A stretch of 32,549 nucleotides of DNA from Thaumarchaeota archaeon 13_1_20CM_2_39_20. Lineage in GTDB: Archaea > Thermoproteota > Nitrososphaeria > Nitrososphaerales > Nitrosopumilaceae. A program made the position numbers and the translations under genes. Position 1 is the first letter of the stretch; each line of letters begins with the position of its first letter. The stretch covers positions 1 through 32,549 of the forward strand of contig MNJS01000033.1 of assembly GCA_001920395.1 (NCBI GenBank), read 5' to 3'. The notes under the pieces were generated by a model. It ran no database searches, had not been told where the DNA came from, and saw only the letters and a program-made list of their open reading frames with translations. Of the stretch, positions 1 through 8,556 are shown piece after piece.

Positions 1-2
1 AA

Positions 3-434
3 AAACTTCAGAAAGGTCTTTCAAAACTGGTACTAACTATTGTTGAATTGCTGCGTCAGATCCTGGAAAGACAGGCATTAAGAAGAGTTGAATCCGGAAC
101 TCTTTCTGTAGAAGAAGTTGAGCGATTGGGGCTTGCCTTTATTCAAATTAAGCAGAAAATCACAGAAATTTCAAAAGAATTTGGGCTCAATGACGGAGAG
201 CTTGATGTTAGCATTACCTCTTTGTTAAAGTCAGAAAGAGGTGACTTGAACAATGTATCGCTAGTGGATGTATTTGACCGACTATTAGATAAAGGAACAG
301 TGTTAGCAGGTCACATAACAGTCTCCGTCGCAGATATCGACCTAATTGTGCTCAACCTCTTGGCCACATTATCTGCCGTACCTACTAGAAAGAAATCTAA
401 CTCTAAAGATAGGGATCACATTAACCATGGTTGA
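3..434 (+). CDS. gvpK: Gas vesicle protein GvpK fused to a GvpJ/GvpS-type domain (5' truncated by window edge)
   Basis: The reading frame is open from base 3 and has no convincing start, so the gene begins before the window. The first part is a clear GvpK: a 'KLVLTIVELLRQILERQALR' core followed by RVESGTLS and EEVERLGLAF. The last ~45 residues carry a second gas-vesicle signature, VDVFDRLLDKGTVLAGHIT then VSVADIDLI, typical of the GvpA-like minor proteins GvpJ/GvpS/GvpM (LLDKGVV...ISVADVDL). GvpK and these minor proteins are normally separate polypeptides needed for nucleation and shape of the gas vesicle. The gene ends with an ATGGTTGA overlap with the next gene (8 bases), so translation is probably coupled. 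The fusion itself is read directly; the functional meaning is inference. Confidence 0.9.
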   Translation, partial: KLQKGLSKLVLTIVELLRQILERQALRRVESGTLSVEEVERLGLAFIQIKQKITEISKEFGLNDGELDVSITSLLKSERGDLNNVSLVDVFDRLLDKGTVLAGHITVSVADIDLIVLNLLATLSAVPTRKKSNSKDRDHINHG

Positions 435-1149
435 TGGAAGGTATGTCTACTGCATTCTAGAAGGAAAGGCAAAGGAAGAGTTTGGAAACATAGGCCTATT
501 CGATAGTAATGTTTACACAATCTCTCACAATGATATTAGCGCGGTAGTAAGTAAGATACCATTGAAGGAAATGCAGCCAAACGTTGACAACATAGTTGCG
601 CATCAAAGAGTCGTAGAGGCTTCAAGAAAAATTGGCACTTCCCTGCCAATACGGTTTGGAATCATAGTGATGACAGACTACGGAGTAAAGAAACTATTGG
701 TAAAGTCGCACAAGGACTTCACGGTAAAGATATCCAAATTAAGGCATAAAGACGAATTTGGCATCAAGATAATTATTGATAACGATAAAGGCCGCAGCAA
801 ACTATCAAATAATTCTGAGATAAGAAAGCTAAAGAGTGGTATTTCCAATACAAGCCAAGGGACAGCCTACTTTCTAAAAATGAAGATGGATGAAGCCATC
901 AAGATCGAAAAGCTAAAACAGATTGATAAAATGTCTGGAGAAATTCATCGTCATCTTACGAAATTGTCTGATGACAGCTGTTTGCTGAAGACGGATCTCA
1001 GCCAGGTAATCTTGAATGCAGCTTATCTGGTAAGCAAAGAGGATCGTGAAGAATTCAATGCAGCCATTAGCAAATTGAAATCAAAATATAAAGACGGGGG
1101 ACTCGTGATTCATGAGAGCGGTCCTTGGGCACCCTACTCGTTCTGTTGA
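427..1149 (+). CDS. gvpF: Gas vesicle protein GvpF/GvpL family
   Basis: This is a 240-residue protein starting at the ATG inside the gvpK stop overlap; it begins MVDGRYVYCILEG, the usual N-terminal beta strand of GvpF/L. Other family features are 'VVSKIPLKEMQPN', 'AHQRVVEA', 'LPIRFGIIV' and the diagnostic C-terminus SGPWAPYSF. The length is typical for GvpF/L (about 200-280 residues). In other organisms GvpF/L binds GvpA and is an essential minor assembly or chaperone-like component. It is the second gene of a tight + strand gvp operon, and the following gvpG-like frame begins within or directly after its 3' end. Whether it should be called F or L cannot be decided from sequence alone because only one copy is visible here. 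Confidence 0.92.
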   Translation: MVDGRYVYCILEGKAKEEFGNIGLFDSNVYTISHNDISAVVSKIPLKEMQPNVDNIVAHQRVVEASRKIGTSLPIRFGIIVMTDYGVKKLLVKSHKDFTVKISKLRHKDEFGIKIIIDNDKGRSKLSNNSEIRKLKSGISNTSQGTAYFLKMKMDEAIKIEKLKQIDKMSGEIHRHLTKLSDDSCLLKTDLSQVILNAAYLVSKEDREEFNAAISKLKSKYKDGGLVIHESGPWAPYSFC

Positions 1150-1399
1150 GGTGATTGGAATTCTTATTACCTTTTTCATACTGAAATTGACATTCGACTC
1201 TTTGTTAAACGAGTGTAATCGTCTTGCAGACCAGGGATTTTCAGAAGAACAGATACGAATTCTCAAATCAAGATTGGTCAAGTTAAACCTGGATTATGAA
1301 AATGGTATAATTGATGAAGAAAGCTACAGAAAGAATGAGTTAGAGATGATGCGAGATCTAAACAATGCTTTACAGCAGAAAAAAGGAGGCAACATTTGA
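1112..1399 (+). CDS. gvpG: GvpG-like gas vesicle protein
   Basis: This is a short protein with a hydrophobic N-terminal stretch (IGILITFFILKLTFDSLL) followed by charged helices. The segment LDYENGIIDEESYRKNELEM resembles the GvpG pattern (L...YE.G.I.EEEY...E..L). The ATG at 1112 lies within the end of the preceding GvpF/L frame; an in-frame GTG at 1151 directly after that gene's stop would give a protein that starts VIGILI and fits GvpG proteins better. The start is therefore uncertain. It sits in the position expected for GvpG, next to GvpF/L, and its TGA stop overlaps the start of the kinase gene (TTGA). The assignment rests on the weak family pattern plus context. Confidence 0.7.
   Translation: MRAVLGHPTRSVEVIGILITFFILKLTFDSLLNECNRLADQGFSEEQIRILKSRLVKLNLDYENGIIDEESYRKNELEMMRDLNNALQQKKGGNI
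1382..1389 (+). promoter_or_regulatory. Strong ribosome binding site deciding a TTG start
   Basis: AAAGGAGG lies 6 bases before the TTG at 1396. It supports TTG as the real start of the histidine kinase and shows that this gene is translated as part of the gvp operon, because the site is inside the end of the gvpG-like gene. Confidence 0.75.
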
Positions 1400-2481
1400 A
1401 TCAAACAAAACTAGGAAACAGAATAATTCAACATGAAAACATGGTTTCAAGAATTCAAGATCAAATCAGGATGCAAGTAGAGAGTGTAAAAAAGAGAGCG
1501 TTTGACGGTCGTGAAGAAATGCTTCAAAAAAGAGGTGAGAAAATTGCGCAAGTAAGGGAAAACCTAAAAGAAACAACCGCTATGATCCAAACCAAACATG
1601 ATCTAATTAGGACACGTCTGAACCAAGAAGCGGTTCATAGAGAGGCAAACATCAGGGTCAACAGAGGTCTTGAAGCACTTGAAAGATTCATTCAAATTCT
1701 TCGAGAAACAAACTTGGAAGAAGAAATGATCAGAAAAGCTATTCAAGATCCCATCATAGCTGGTTCTGGAGAATCCGAAGCAAGGAAAATCATAACATCA
1801 GATTTTTTCAAATCAATTCAAAGACAACTTATAATCCAAACTGAATTTATTAACATAGCAGCACATGAATTACGTACTCCCATTATGCCGATCTTGGTAA
1901 ACGCGGAGCTTTTAGAATCGGAGTTGGGCAATAGCAATGAGGAGATTAAAATAATAACACGTAACGCAAAACGGCTTCAACAGCTAACCGAAAACATACT
2001 AAGTGTTACACGAATCGAGAGTAGAACACTCAAGCTAAACAAAGAAAAATTTGACATAAACTCGGCACTCTCAATTGCTATAAGAGATTCAAGAAGTCAG
2101 ATAGAAAGCAAGAATGTAGAATTGATACATGGACCTGGCAGTAATGATCTTTATGTAGAAGCAGACAGAGACAGAATAACACAGGTCATTTCCAACCTCT
2201 TGCATAATGCAATAAAGTTCACTAAAGAAGGGAAAATTTTGGTTTCCTCAGAGAGAGAGAACAGCCACGTATTAGTCAGTATCAAGGATAATGGTACCGG
2301 AATTGACTCCCAGATAATCCCAATTCTCTTTTCAAAATTTGCCACAAAGTCAGACAGGGGAACTGGACTTGGACTATATATCTGTAAGAATATCATAGAA
2401 GCACATGGGGGAGAGATATGGGCAGAGAACAATGATGGTAAGAATGGCGCCACATTCTCCTTTAGCCTACCAGCAATTTAG
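1396..2481 (+). CDS. Soluble histidine kinase, last gene of the gas-vesicle operon
   Basis: This is a 361-residue cytoplasmic sensor kinase. The start is TTG at 1396, overlapping the TGA of the gvpG-like gene (TTGA) and preceded by an excellent Shine-Dalgarno (AAAGGAGG, 1382-1389). Residues ~1-130 are a long charged, probably coiled-coil region with no membrane segment and no PAS/GAF domain that I recognise. Then come a HisKA domain with the H-box FINIAAHELRTP (His157), an N-box NLLHNAIKF (~267-275), the G1 box DNGTGID (Asp298), an F-box FSKF and the G2 box GTGLGLYI, so it looks catalytically complete. No response regulator is in the window. Its coupling to gas-vesicle genes suggests that it senses or controls something connected to vesicle formation; this is inference. 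Confidence 0.93.
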   Translation: MNQTKLGNRIIQHENMVSRIQDQIRMQVESVKKRAFDGREEMLQKRGEKIAQVRENLKETTAMIQTKHDLIRTRLNQEAVHREANIRVNRGLEALERFIQILRETNLEEEMIRKAIQDPIIAGSGESEARKIITSDFFKSIQRQLIIQTEFINIAAHELRTPIMPILVNAELLESELGNSNEEIKIITRNAKRLQQLTENILSVTRIESRTLKLNKEKFDINSALSIAIRDSRSQIESKNVELIHGPGSNDLYVEADRDRITQVISNLLHNAIKFTKEGKILVSSERENSHVLVSIKDNGTGIDSQIIPILFSKFATKSDRGTGLGLYICKNIIEAHGGEIWAENNDGKNGATFSFSLPAI

Positions 2482-2699
2482 GTTTGGTTATTGTAATATT
2501 CCAGACTGAAAGTGAATTTCATTATTTGTTATTTGGAATATCTTGAAGTATCTTAATATGCAGAAAAATTGCTACAAATCAATACTAAATTAGTTTGTGA
2601 CAATTGTGTCATATTCTTCAAGGAATGTATAAGTTCGTATTTACTTTAGCACACTTTCAATGGAACCAAGACCCGGATTAATACCAACTCATTTTTTTG

Positions 2700-3071
2700 C
2701 TACAATGGAGGTATTGAAAAAAACTCATCCATCCGTTTGAATATTTCAACATACTTTCTTCCTAATTCTGTTGTCTTGTAAATTGCTCGTCTTGAGGCAG
2801 TAGATTTTTGATGTGTCGCAAGCAATCTACGGGTCAAAAGAAAATGTAGGTAATTTTCTACTTGTCTTGAATTCAAATTACACTTGTTCATAATGTGAGT
2901 CTTCATGGATCCATTCCACGACTCTGTAAGTATGTTATTAATAATTTCAAACCATCCTCTATTGCCCCATCTCCTGTAGTTACCGTCAACTGATTCAACC
3001 GAGCTAGACTTTCCTTGCCAAGCAATACCATCAGAGAACTCAGTTTTATCATCATTCAATTGGACATGCAC
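2700..3071 (-). CDS. Winged-helix DNA-binding regulator (ArnR1-like / HTH_45 type)
   Basis: This is a 123-residue protein with a GTG start (3071). Residues ~38-115 form a winged helix of the kind very common in thaumarchaea: WFEIINNILTE, then KTHIMNKCNLNSRQVENYL, HFLLTRRLL and YKTTELGRKYVEIFKRMDEF. The first ~35 residues have no recognisable domain, so the true start could lie further in, but no in-frame ATG is available. It converges with the gas-vesicle operon. The target is unknown; proteins of this family are usually small single-domain transcription factors. Confidence 0.75.
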   Translation of the reverse strand: MHVQLNDDKTEFSDGIAWQGKSSSVESVDGNYRRWGNRGWFEIINNILTESWNGSMKTHIMNKCNLNSRQVENYLHFLLTRRLLATHQKSTASRRAIYKTTELGRKYVEIFKRMDEFFSIPPL

Positions 3072-3243
3072 CGCACCTATAGATTAATAACCAAAATGTT
3101 TCGGATATCAAATAAAATTTGTGTAGCATTGATGAGTAACATTCGTTGTGCCCGTTGATGTTCGATGAGAACGGATAAGCGCCTCGAATGACTGCAAGTC
3201 CAGCTATTGCAGAGATAATTGTTGAGAGATGTAGAGTTTTCAT
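3052..3243 (-). pseudogene. Possible remnant of a secreted protein: signal peptide without a recognisable mature part
   Basis: The frame opens with MKTLHLSTIISAIAGLAVI, which looks like an archaeal Sec signal peptide (charged start, hydrophobic core). What follows (RGAYPFSSNINGHNECYSS...) has no recognisable domain and ends after 63 residues, overlapping the start of the winged-helix gene by 20 bases. It may be the front end of a decayed gene or chance; confidence is low. Confidence 0.25.
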
Positions 3244-3657
3244 CTAATTACAAATTCTCTTTCATGACAATAAAATTGACGTAGACTTTCTACAGTATAA
3301 TCTAATAGAACATTCTAACAATGACTTTATCAGCTATGAGAAAAACGTATAGTAGTAGGTTGTGGGTTTCCTACCAACCAACAAATGAGGTTGCCCCATC
3401 AAAACCAACCCCTCATTTCAGCACAAAACCCACATTTTTTACCCTTCCAAAAGGTTTTGTTAGTGATATAAGATGAAATCCTTTACAAATCATCTTTGTA
3501 TCAACTTGTTCCTGGTTTGCCTTTATCGGTAAACATTACAAAGACAAAGGCTCCTCGATATGCCGTCAAGACACCTGTTTCCAGATATAATCAGCGCATT
3601 GAAGGAGCCAAAACCATTTTTTACTGTCTTTGAACTTATTTGTAGAAAAAATCCCGG
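3244..3657. other. Intergenic stretch with nested inverted repeats
   Basis: No gene is seen. The stretch holds the nested inverted repeat at 3361-3440 (separate entry) and a second pair of arms, GGCTCCT at 3549-3555 and AGGAGCC at 3603-3609, about 50 bases downstream of the end of the large - strand gene. The second pair could be part of that gene's transcript end. Confidence 0.5.
3361..3440 (+). repeat. Nested inverted repeat followed by six T
   Basis: The outer arms are TGTGGGTTT (3361-3369) and AAACCCACA (3426-3434); the inner arms are AAATGAGG (3383-3390) and CCTCATTT (3411-3418), with TTG/CAA able to extend the inner stem. TTTTTT follows at 3435-3440. On the + strand this is a terminator-like or structured-RNA layout; it could also be a miniature mobile element. 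Confidence 0.6.
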
Positions 3658-6600
3658 TTAACTGTAGTTTAGTACAGCTACGCTTCCTGTCAGAGTAACG
3701 TAATAGAGTTTTCCATTCCATACCGACATGTCTATTGGAGCCAAAGTAAGACCTGACATGACTGTTTGTACCTGTGCCTTTGGAACTCCTGTAGCTGGGT
3801 CTACCTGCGGCGGATTGGCATTAGTTGGAAGAACAGCTACTATATAGCCGATTGCAAAATCTCCAAAAAAGTAAGCACCTTGAAGTTGTGATGGGTACTG
3901 GGTCCCAGTAGAGTGATAGAATGCCCCACCAGTAATTGCTTCAAGACCATTAGCGAATCCGCTGGTTGGCTCTAGTCCAGCATGCGGATACCAGTATATT
4001 GGCTCTTTATAGTTTGCAAGATTTTCCGGATTTCCAATTGTCGGTCCTTCATATTGCTCCCATCCAAAATTGGATGGAGTGGTGGAATCGAAAATGGATT
4101 CCCAAGTATTATATCCCACCATATTGACGTATATCTTACCTGTCTGGGAATCTATATCAAAAGTCCAAGGATTTCTTAGGCCATAACTGTAGATCTCTTT
4201 TTTCACTGTTGGGTCAGTGCTTGTAACAAATGGGTTTGTACTTGGAATGGAATAAAGAAGGCCATTAGAACCTGGGGTTGCAAGTGGAGTTATCCTTAAC
4301 ATCTTTCCATCTAACGATGTCAGGTCCTGTGCTGGAGTACCAGGTGGTATGATAAATTGATCCCCTGTGGCGACATAGAGATTTCCCTGAGAATCAAACT
4401 TCATATGCCCTGCATTGTGAGCAAGAGCGCCTGGGATTCCAAGTATGAGCTCCTTACCCTTTGTAGTATCTGCTATTATATTTCCAGAAGAGTCAGTTGT
4501 AGCAGTGTACCTGACAACCTGGTCCTGTAATACTCCATTGATACTTTCTGTAGCATAAAAGTAAACCTGGTGTGTAGTTAACCAATTTGGATCTATTGCT
4601 ATTCCCAAAAGTCCTTCGTCGTCTCCTGCAAAACCTTGTACGGTTGGTACAGTTACAAATGGTACTGACTGTTTTACAAAAGTTCCGCCCATGTTCTTTA
4701 CTATTATTACTGTTCCATTCTTTAGAATAACCATAAACGCACCAGAGCCATCTAACCCTGGCCCATTGTCTGGAATGAAGGCTATTCCGTCTGTCTGCGA
4801 ACCAAGTCCTGTTACTATGTTTTGAGTACTAAACACTGGGGTACTAGTACTAGTGACAGTAAATGAAGTAGAATATGTGTTACCGCTGGCATCTGATATT
4901 TGTATCTGATGTGCTCCAACTGTAGCACTAGTGGGTATCGTAAACGATCCTGGAGCCTCACCTTCAGAACTGGTAGTTAGAGGAGATGGAGTAGTTGCAA
5001 CAGGTGTACCATCAAATGTTATGGTAATAGCTGAATTGGCTGCAAAGCCGCTAGCGTGGAAGTTTACTGTTGTACCAGTATGTCCTGTTGATGGATTGAA
5101 CAGTAAGGAAGCTGGTTTGACTGTAAGGCTCTTGGCATCACTATTACTCTGGTCTGTAGCTTTAACATTATGAGCTCCTGCAGTTGAATAGGGTACTTGG
5201 ATATCTGCGGTAAAGCCTCCTGTGGAGTCAGTTGATATGGTTGCTGGATTAGCGGATGCGTCGCCTGATACAGTGTTTTCAAGGAGAATGGTATCAAAGT
5301 ATATACTGACTTGTGAGTATGGTGAGTAGTGAGTACCTGTAACCTTTACTGCATCACCAGTGTTTCCTGAAGTTTGATAAAGTGTGATAGCTGCGCTAGG
5401 ACCAACGACGAATGAATCCCAGTATGTATGACCTTTACCATCCGATACTTGAACCTGATGTGCTCCACCAGTAGATGCTGGTATTGTAAATGTTGCTCCC
5501 GTAAAGTTTCCTGTCGAGTCAGTTGTTATCGTGGTTGGATTTGTAGCAACGGCCGTACCGTCATATGATATTGTGACTGCTGAATTGGGCGAGAAAGTAT
5601 TACCTGAAACTGTAGCAGTCGTACCTGCAGGTCCTGTTGAGGGACTCAATGATATAGCTGTTGTTCTATAAACTGCAGCTACCTGTGTGTTCGCGTTTAT
5701 CGATACAAATCTTGGGTTATCTCTGAGGCCTGTATCCTGCCAGTGATCAAAGATATATGGTGGATAGCTTCCAGCTCCAAGTGAGTATAGTTCGTTATTA
5801 TTCAAAGTAAGGGTTACTGGAGAGAAGCCTGATGCTACAACCGTTCCACCCTGAGATGCTGAGATAAAGTAACCTGTTATGACATTGCCAACTCTGTCTT
5901 GTGTGTTTACAGTCAATGTAGATGTGGTTGTTACAGTAAATTGTGTTGAAGCTGATTTTGTTGATGCGTCTGCAGCACTAACAGTGTGAGATCCTGTAGT
6001 AGATGATGGCACTGTAAAAGTTCCCGTAAAGCTTCCAGCCGAGTCAGTCGTTATGACTGCCGGAGTGGTGTTAACAAGTGAAGTATCATATTTTATAGTT
6101 ATGGCACTATTGGGTGAGAAATTATTGCCTGTAACTTTTACTACTGTGCCCGAAGGTCCACTCGACGGATTCAGCAATATATACGGTCCTGCAGTTACAG
6201 TAAATTGCGCTGTAGATGAAGCGGCTGCCGCGTCTGTCGCATTAACAGTATGAGATCCCATACTTGACGGGGAGGGTACAGTAAATGATCCTGTAAAGTT
6301 TCCACCCGAGTTTGTTGTTAATACAGACGGGGTCGTATTAACTGTAGCACCGTCATATCTTATCGTAATGGTAGAGCTAGAGTGAAAAGAGGTACCTGTA
6401 ACTGTTACTGCTGTACCTACGGTTCCTGATGATGGATTCAGCGAAATTGCTGCGATTCTGTAAACTGCAGTTATGTATGTATCTGTGGTAATTGATATGG
6501 GTCTTGGGTTTGTGGTGGTACCAGTATCTGACCAGTGATCAAACGTATAATTACCAAAGTCTGAGACCGCAAGTGAATATTGTGCACCGTTATTTACAGT

Positions 6601-8238
6601 AAAGTTGACTGGAGAGAAGCCTGATGCTACAACCGTTCCACCCTGAGATAGTGAGACGTAGAAACCTGTTATTGTATTGCCATTTTTGTCCTGTGTTTTC
6701 ACACCCAATGTAGATGTTGTTGAAGTTGTTACGGTAAATTGTGCCGAAGCTGAATTTGATGCAGCATCTTTTGCATTAACGGTGTGAGATCCCGCAGCTG
6801 ATGTCGGTACTGTAAATGCAGCTGAAAATCCTCCTGATGAGCTCGTTGTTATGGTTCCAGGAGTCGTAGCAACAGCGGTACCGTCATATGATATTGTGAT
6901 ACCAGAGTTGGCTGTAAAGTTACTACCAATAACTGTGACAGTTGTGCCAGCGTTTCCGCTTGTTGGACTGAGGGATATAGATGCTTGTGTGGTAGCAGGA
7001 CTCGTTGTTGCAGAAGCTGAACTAGAAGGCGCACTTGTTCCTATTGCGTTTATAGCTGATACTCGGTATGTATAGGTGGCACTTGGCAAGAGTCCGGTAT
7101 TCGAATAGTGGTTAATGTATAATACACTGCCTGTATTTGCTACTATAGTATTCCATGTAGTGCCACCATCGGTTGATCTCTCGATTTTATATCCAGTGAT
7201 TGCAGAACCACCAGTGTTTACTGGTGTCCACCAGGAGAGATTGATTTGCGATGGTGAGACTGTAGTAGCAGATAGGTATCTTGGCGGGTCTGGTACAGTT
7301 GCTGGGCTGGTAGTCGCAGAAGCTGTACTAGAAGGCAGACTTGTTCCTATTGCGTTTATAGCTGATACTCTGTATGTATAGGTCGTATTTGCTGAAAGAA
7401 AGGAATTAGAATACCATGAATTGACGGTACTAGCTACAATGGTACCCCATGTAGTTCCGCCATCAGTTGATCTCTCGATTTTGTAGCCTGTTATTGCAGA
7501 ACCGCCATTGTTTGTCGGTGCGGTCCAGATGAGATTAATTTGTGACGGTGAAACGGCTGTTGCAGAGAGGTTTGTTGGAGCAGATGGGATAGTGGCTGTT
7601 ACGTTAAACTGTGCTGAAGCCGAGTTAGCTGATGCATCTGTGGCACTAACATTATGAAGCCCTGCAGCTGATGTTGATAGTATTGTAATTGATGCGGTAA
7701 AACCTCCAGTCGAGGTGGTTGTTATTGTAGCTGGTGTAGTAGATAGATTTGTACCATCTAATTTTACAATGATACCAGAGTTTGCTACAAAGTTACTGCC
7801 TGTAACTTGAACAGATGTACCTGTAGGTCCACTTGTTGGATTTAGTGATACCGATGGGGTTGTTACGGTAAACTGTGCTGAAGCCGAGTTTGATGCAGCA
7901 TCTTTTGCACTAACAGTGTGAGATCCTGCAGTTGATGCTGGGACTGTAAATGTTGCTGAAAATCCCCCACTCAAGTCAGTTGTTATGGTTGCAGGAGTCG
8001 TAGCAACAGCGGTACCATCATACGATATAGTAACAACAGAGCCAGGCAAGAACAGTGAACCTGTAATGGTAACGGTGGTGCCTGCAGGTCCGCTTGTTGG
8101 ATCAAGTGATATTGTTGAAAGTAGTTGTAATGATGAAGCCTGTGGAATCATGTTATTACTTTCTGATACAGCTGGAATAGAAAGAATAACGATTAGGAGA
8201 ACTAAAAGAGATTCAAATACATGTTTCGATTTATTCAT
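3658..8238 (-). CDS. Giant secreted modular protein with C-terminal PQQ-type glucose/sorbosone (aldose sugar) dehydrogenase domain
   Basis: This is a 1,526-residue exoprotein. The signal peptide is MNKSKHVFESLLVLLIVILS with cleavage near AVSES. Next come two TIG/IPT-like repeats (SLDPTSGPAG..., ~85 residues each), two fibronectin III domains (~216-410; SAPTNLSA... SAINAIGTS), a third TIG repeat, an 'FDHW' domain (TQDKNGNTITGFY...FDHWSDTG), two TIG repeats, a second 'FDHWQDTG' domain, and three more TIG repeats. Residues ~1130-1526 are a soluble quinoprotein sugar dehydrogenase (GSDH family): DEGLLGIAIDPNW, HNAGHMKFDSQGNLYVATGD, DGKMLRI, YSYGLRNPW and ITGGAFYH. The HNxG histidine and the GLRNP arginine of the PQQ site are present, so the domain looks active. 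Family knowledge says it oxidises aldose sugars with PQQ; the substrate and electron acceptor here are unknown. It is a sister of the gene at 12.5-17.3 kb. A TATA-like AAGATAAAAT lies at 8301-8310. Confidence 0.9.
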   Translation of the reverse strand: MNKSKHVFESLLVLLIVILSIPAVSESNNMIPQASSLQLLSTISLDPTSGPAGTTVTITGSLFLPGSVVTISYDGTAVATTPATITTDLSGGFSATFTVPASTAGSHTVSAKDAASNSASAQFTVTTPSVSLNPTSGPTGTSVQVTGSNFVANSGIIVKLDGTNLSTTPATITTTSTGGFTASITILSTSAAGLHNVSATDASANSASAQFNVTATIPSAPTNLSATAVSPSQINLIWTAPTNNGGSAITGYKIERSTDGGTTWGTIVASTVNSWYSNSFLSANTTYTYRVSAINAIGTSLPSSTASATTSPATVPDPPRYLSATTVSPSQINLSWWTPVNTGGSAITGYKIERSTDGGTTWNTIVANTGSVLYINHYSNTGLLPSATYTYRVSAINAIGTSAPSSSASATTSPATTQASISLSPTSGNAGTTVTVIGSNFTANSGITISYDGTAVATTPGTITTSSSGGFSAAFTVPTSAAGSHTVNAKDAASNSASAQFTVTTSTTSTLGVKTQDKNGNTITGFYVSLSQGGTVVASGFSPVNFTVNNGAQYSLAVSDFGNYTFDHWSDTGTTTNPRPISITTDTYITAVYRIAAISLNPSSGTVGTAVTVTGTSFHSSSTITIRYDGATVNTTPSVLTTNSGGNFTGSFTVPSPSSMGSHTVNATDAAAASSTAQFTVTAGPYILLNPSSGPSGTVVKVTGNNFSPNSAITIKYDTSLVNTTPAVITTDSAGSFTGTFTVPSSTTGSHTVSAADASTKSASTQFTVTTTSTLTVNTQDRVGNVITGYFISASQGGTVVASGFSPVTLTLNNNELYSLGAGSYPPYIFDHWQDTGLRDNPRFVSINANTQVAAVYRTTAISLSPSTGPAGTTATVSGNTFSPNSAVTISYDGTAVATNPTTITTDSTGNFTGATFTIPASTGGAHQVQVSDGKGHTYWDSFVVGPSAAITLYQTSGNTGDAVKVTGTHYSPYSQVSIYFDTILLENTVSGDASANPATISTDSTGGFTADIQVPYSTAGAHNVKATDQSNSDAKSLTVKPASLLFNPSTGHTGTTVNFHASGFAANSAITITFDGTPVATTPSPLTTSSEGEAPGSFTIPTSATVGAHQIQISDASGNTYSTSFTVTSTSTPVFSTQNIVTGLGSQTDGIAFIPDNGPGLDGSGAFMVILKNGTVIIVKNMGGTFVKQSVPFVTVPTVQGFAGDDEGLLGIAIDPNWLTTHQVYFYATESINGVLQDQVVRYTATTDSSGNIIADTTKGKELILGIPGALAHNAGHMKFDSQGNLYVATGDQFIIPPGTPAQDLTSLDGKMLRITPLATPGSNGLLYSIPSTNPFVTSTDPTVKKEIYSYGLRNPWTFDIDSQTGKIYVNMVGYNTWESIFDSTTPSNFGWEQYEGPTIGNPENLANYKEPIYWYPHAGLEPTSGFANGLEAITGGAFYHSTGTQYPSQLQGAYFFGDFAIGYIVAVLPTNANPPQVDPATGVPKAQVQTVMSGLTLAPIDMSVWNGKLYYVTLTGSVAVLNYS

Positions 8239-8556
8239 GTATCTACACCCCTGCAGAAAACAGTATGGCCTGATGTGTTCCTGCAGCTAAATTCCTCATC
8301 ATTTTATCTTTTGCTCGTATGTATTTATCGTGAGGCTAATATTCTTCTATATTTTTTTATCTAGAATTATGCCTAGCTTTCGTAGAGGAACACAGTTATC
8401 ATAATGCAATTTTACAAAACAAAAATCCCATATCTTAAATTATTGCAATATTATCGTTTAGAATCAGCATGAATTTTCTTGCGTGCTGTAGAGAAAATTC
8501 GAAACGGAGGATAAGCCCTTCATATTGTGAGTATGAAAAAATAGGTGGGACTGATA
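8239..8556. other. Intergenic region upstream of the giant dehydrogenase gene
   Basis: No gene is seen. On the - strand it carries a TATA-like AAGATAAAAT (8301-8310) and a leader with two CTGCAGG copies just before the ATG; GCAGGGG lies about 9-15 bases before the ATG and may serve for ribosome binding. The rest is AT-rich and ends at the 3' end of the next - strand regulator. Confidence 0.4.

Noticed and set aside
346-426. Longer start for the GvpF/L gene at 346
   Set aside because: The added residues overlap gvpK and do not match the family, while MVDGRYVYCI at 427 is the expected family start.
6053-8290. Several + strand open frames across the giant dehydrogenase gene
   Set aside because: They are antisense shadows of TIG and fibronectin repeats; their protein sequences simply mirror the repeat pattern.
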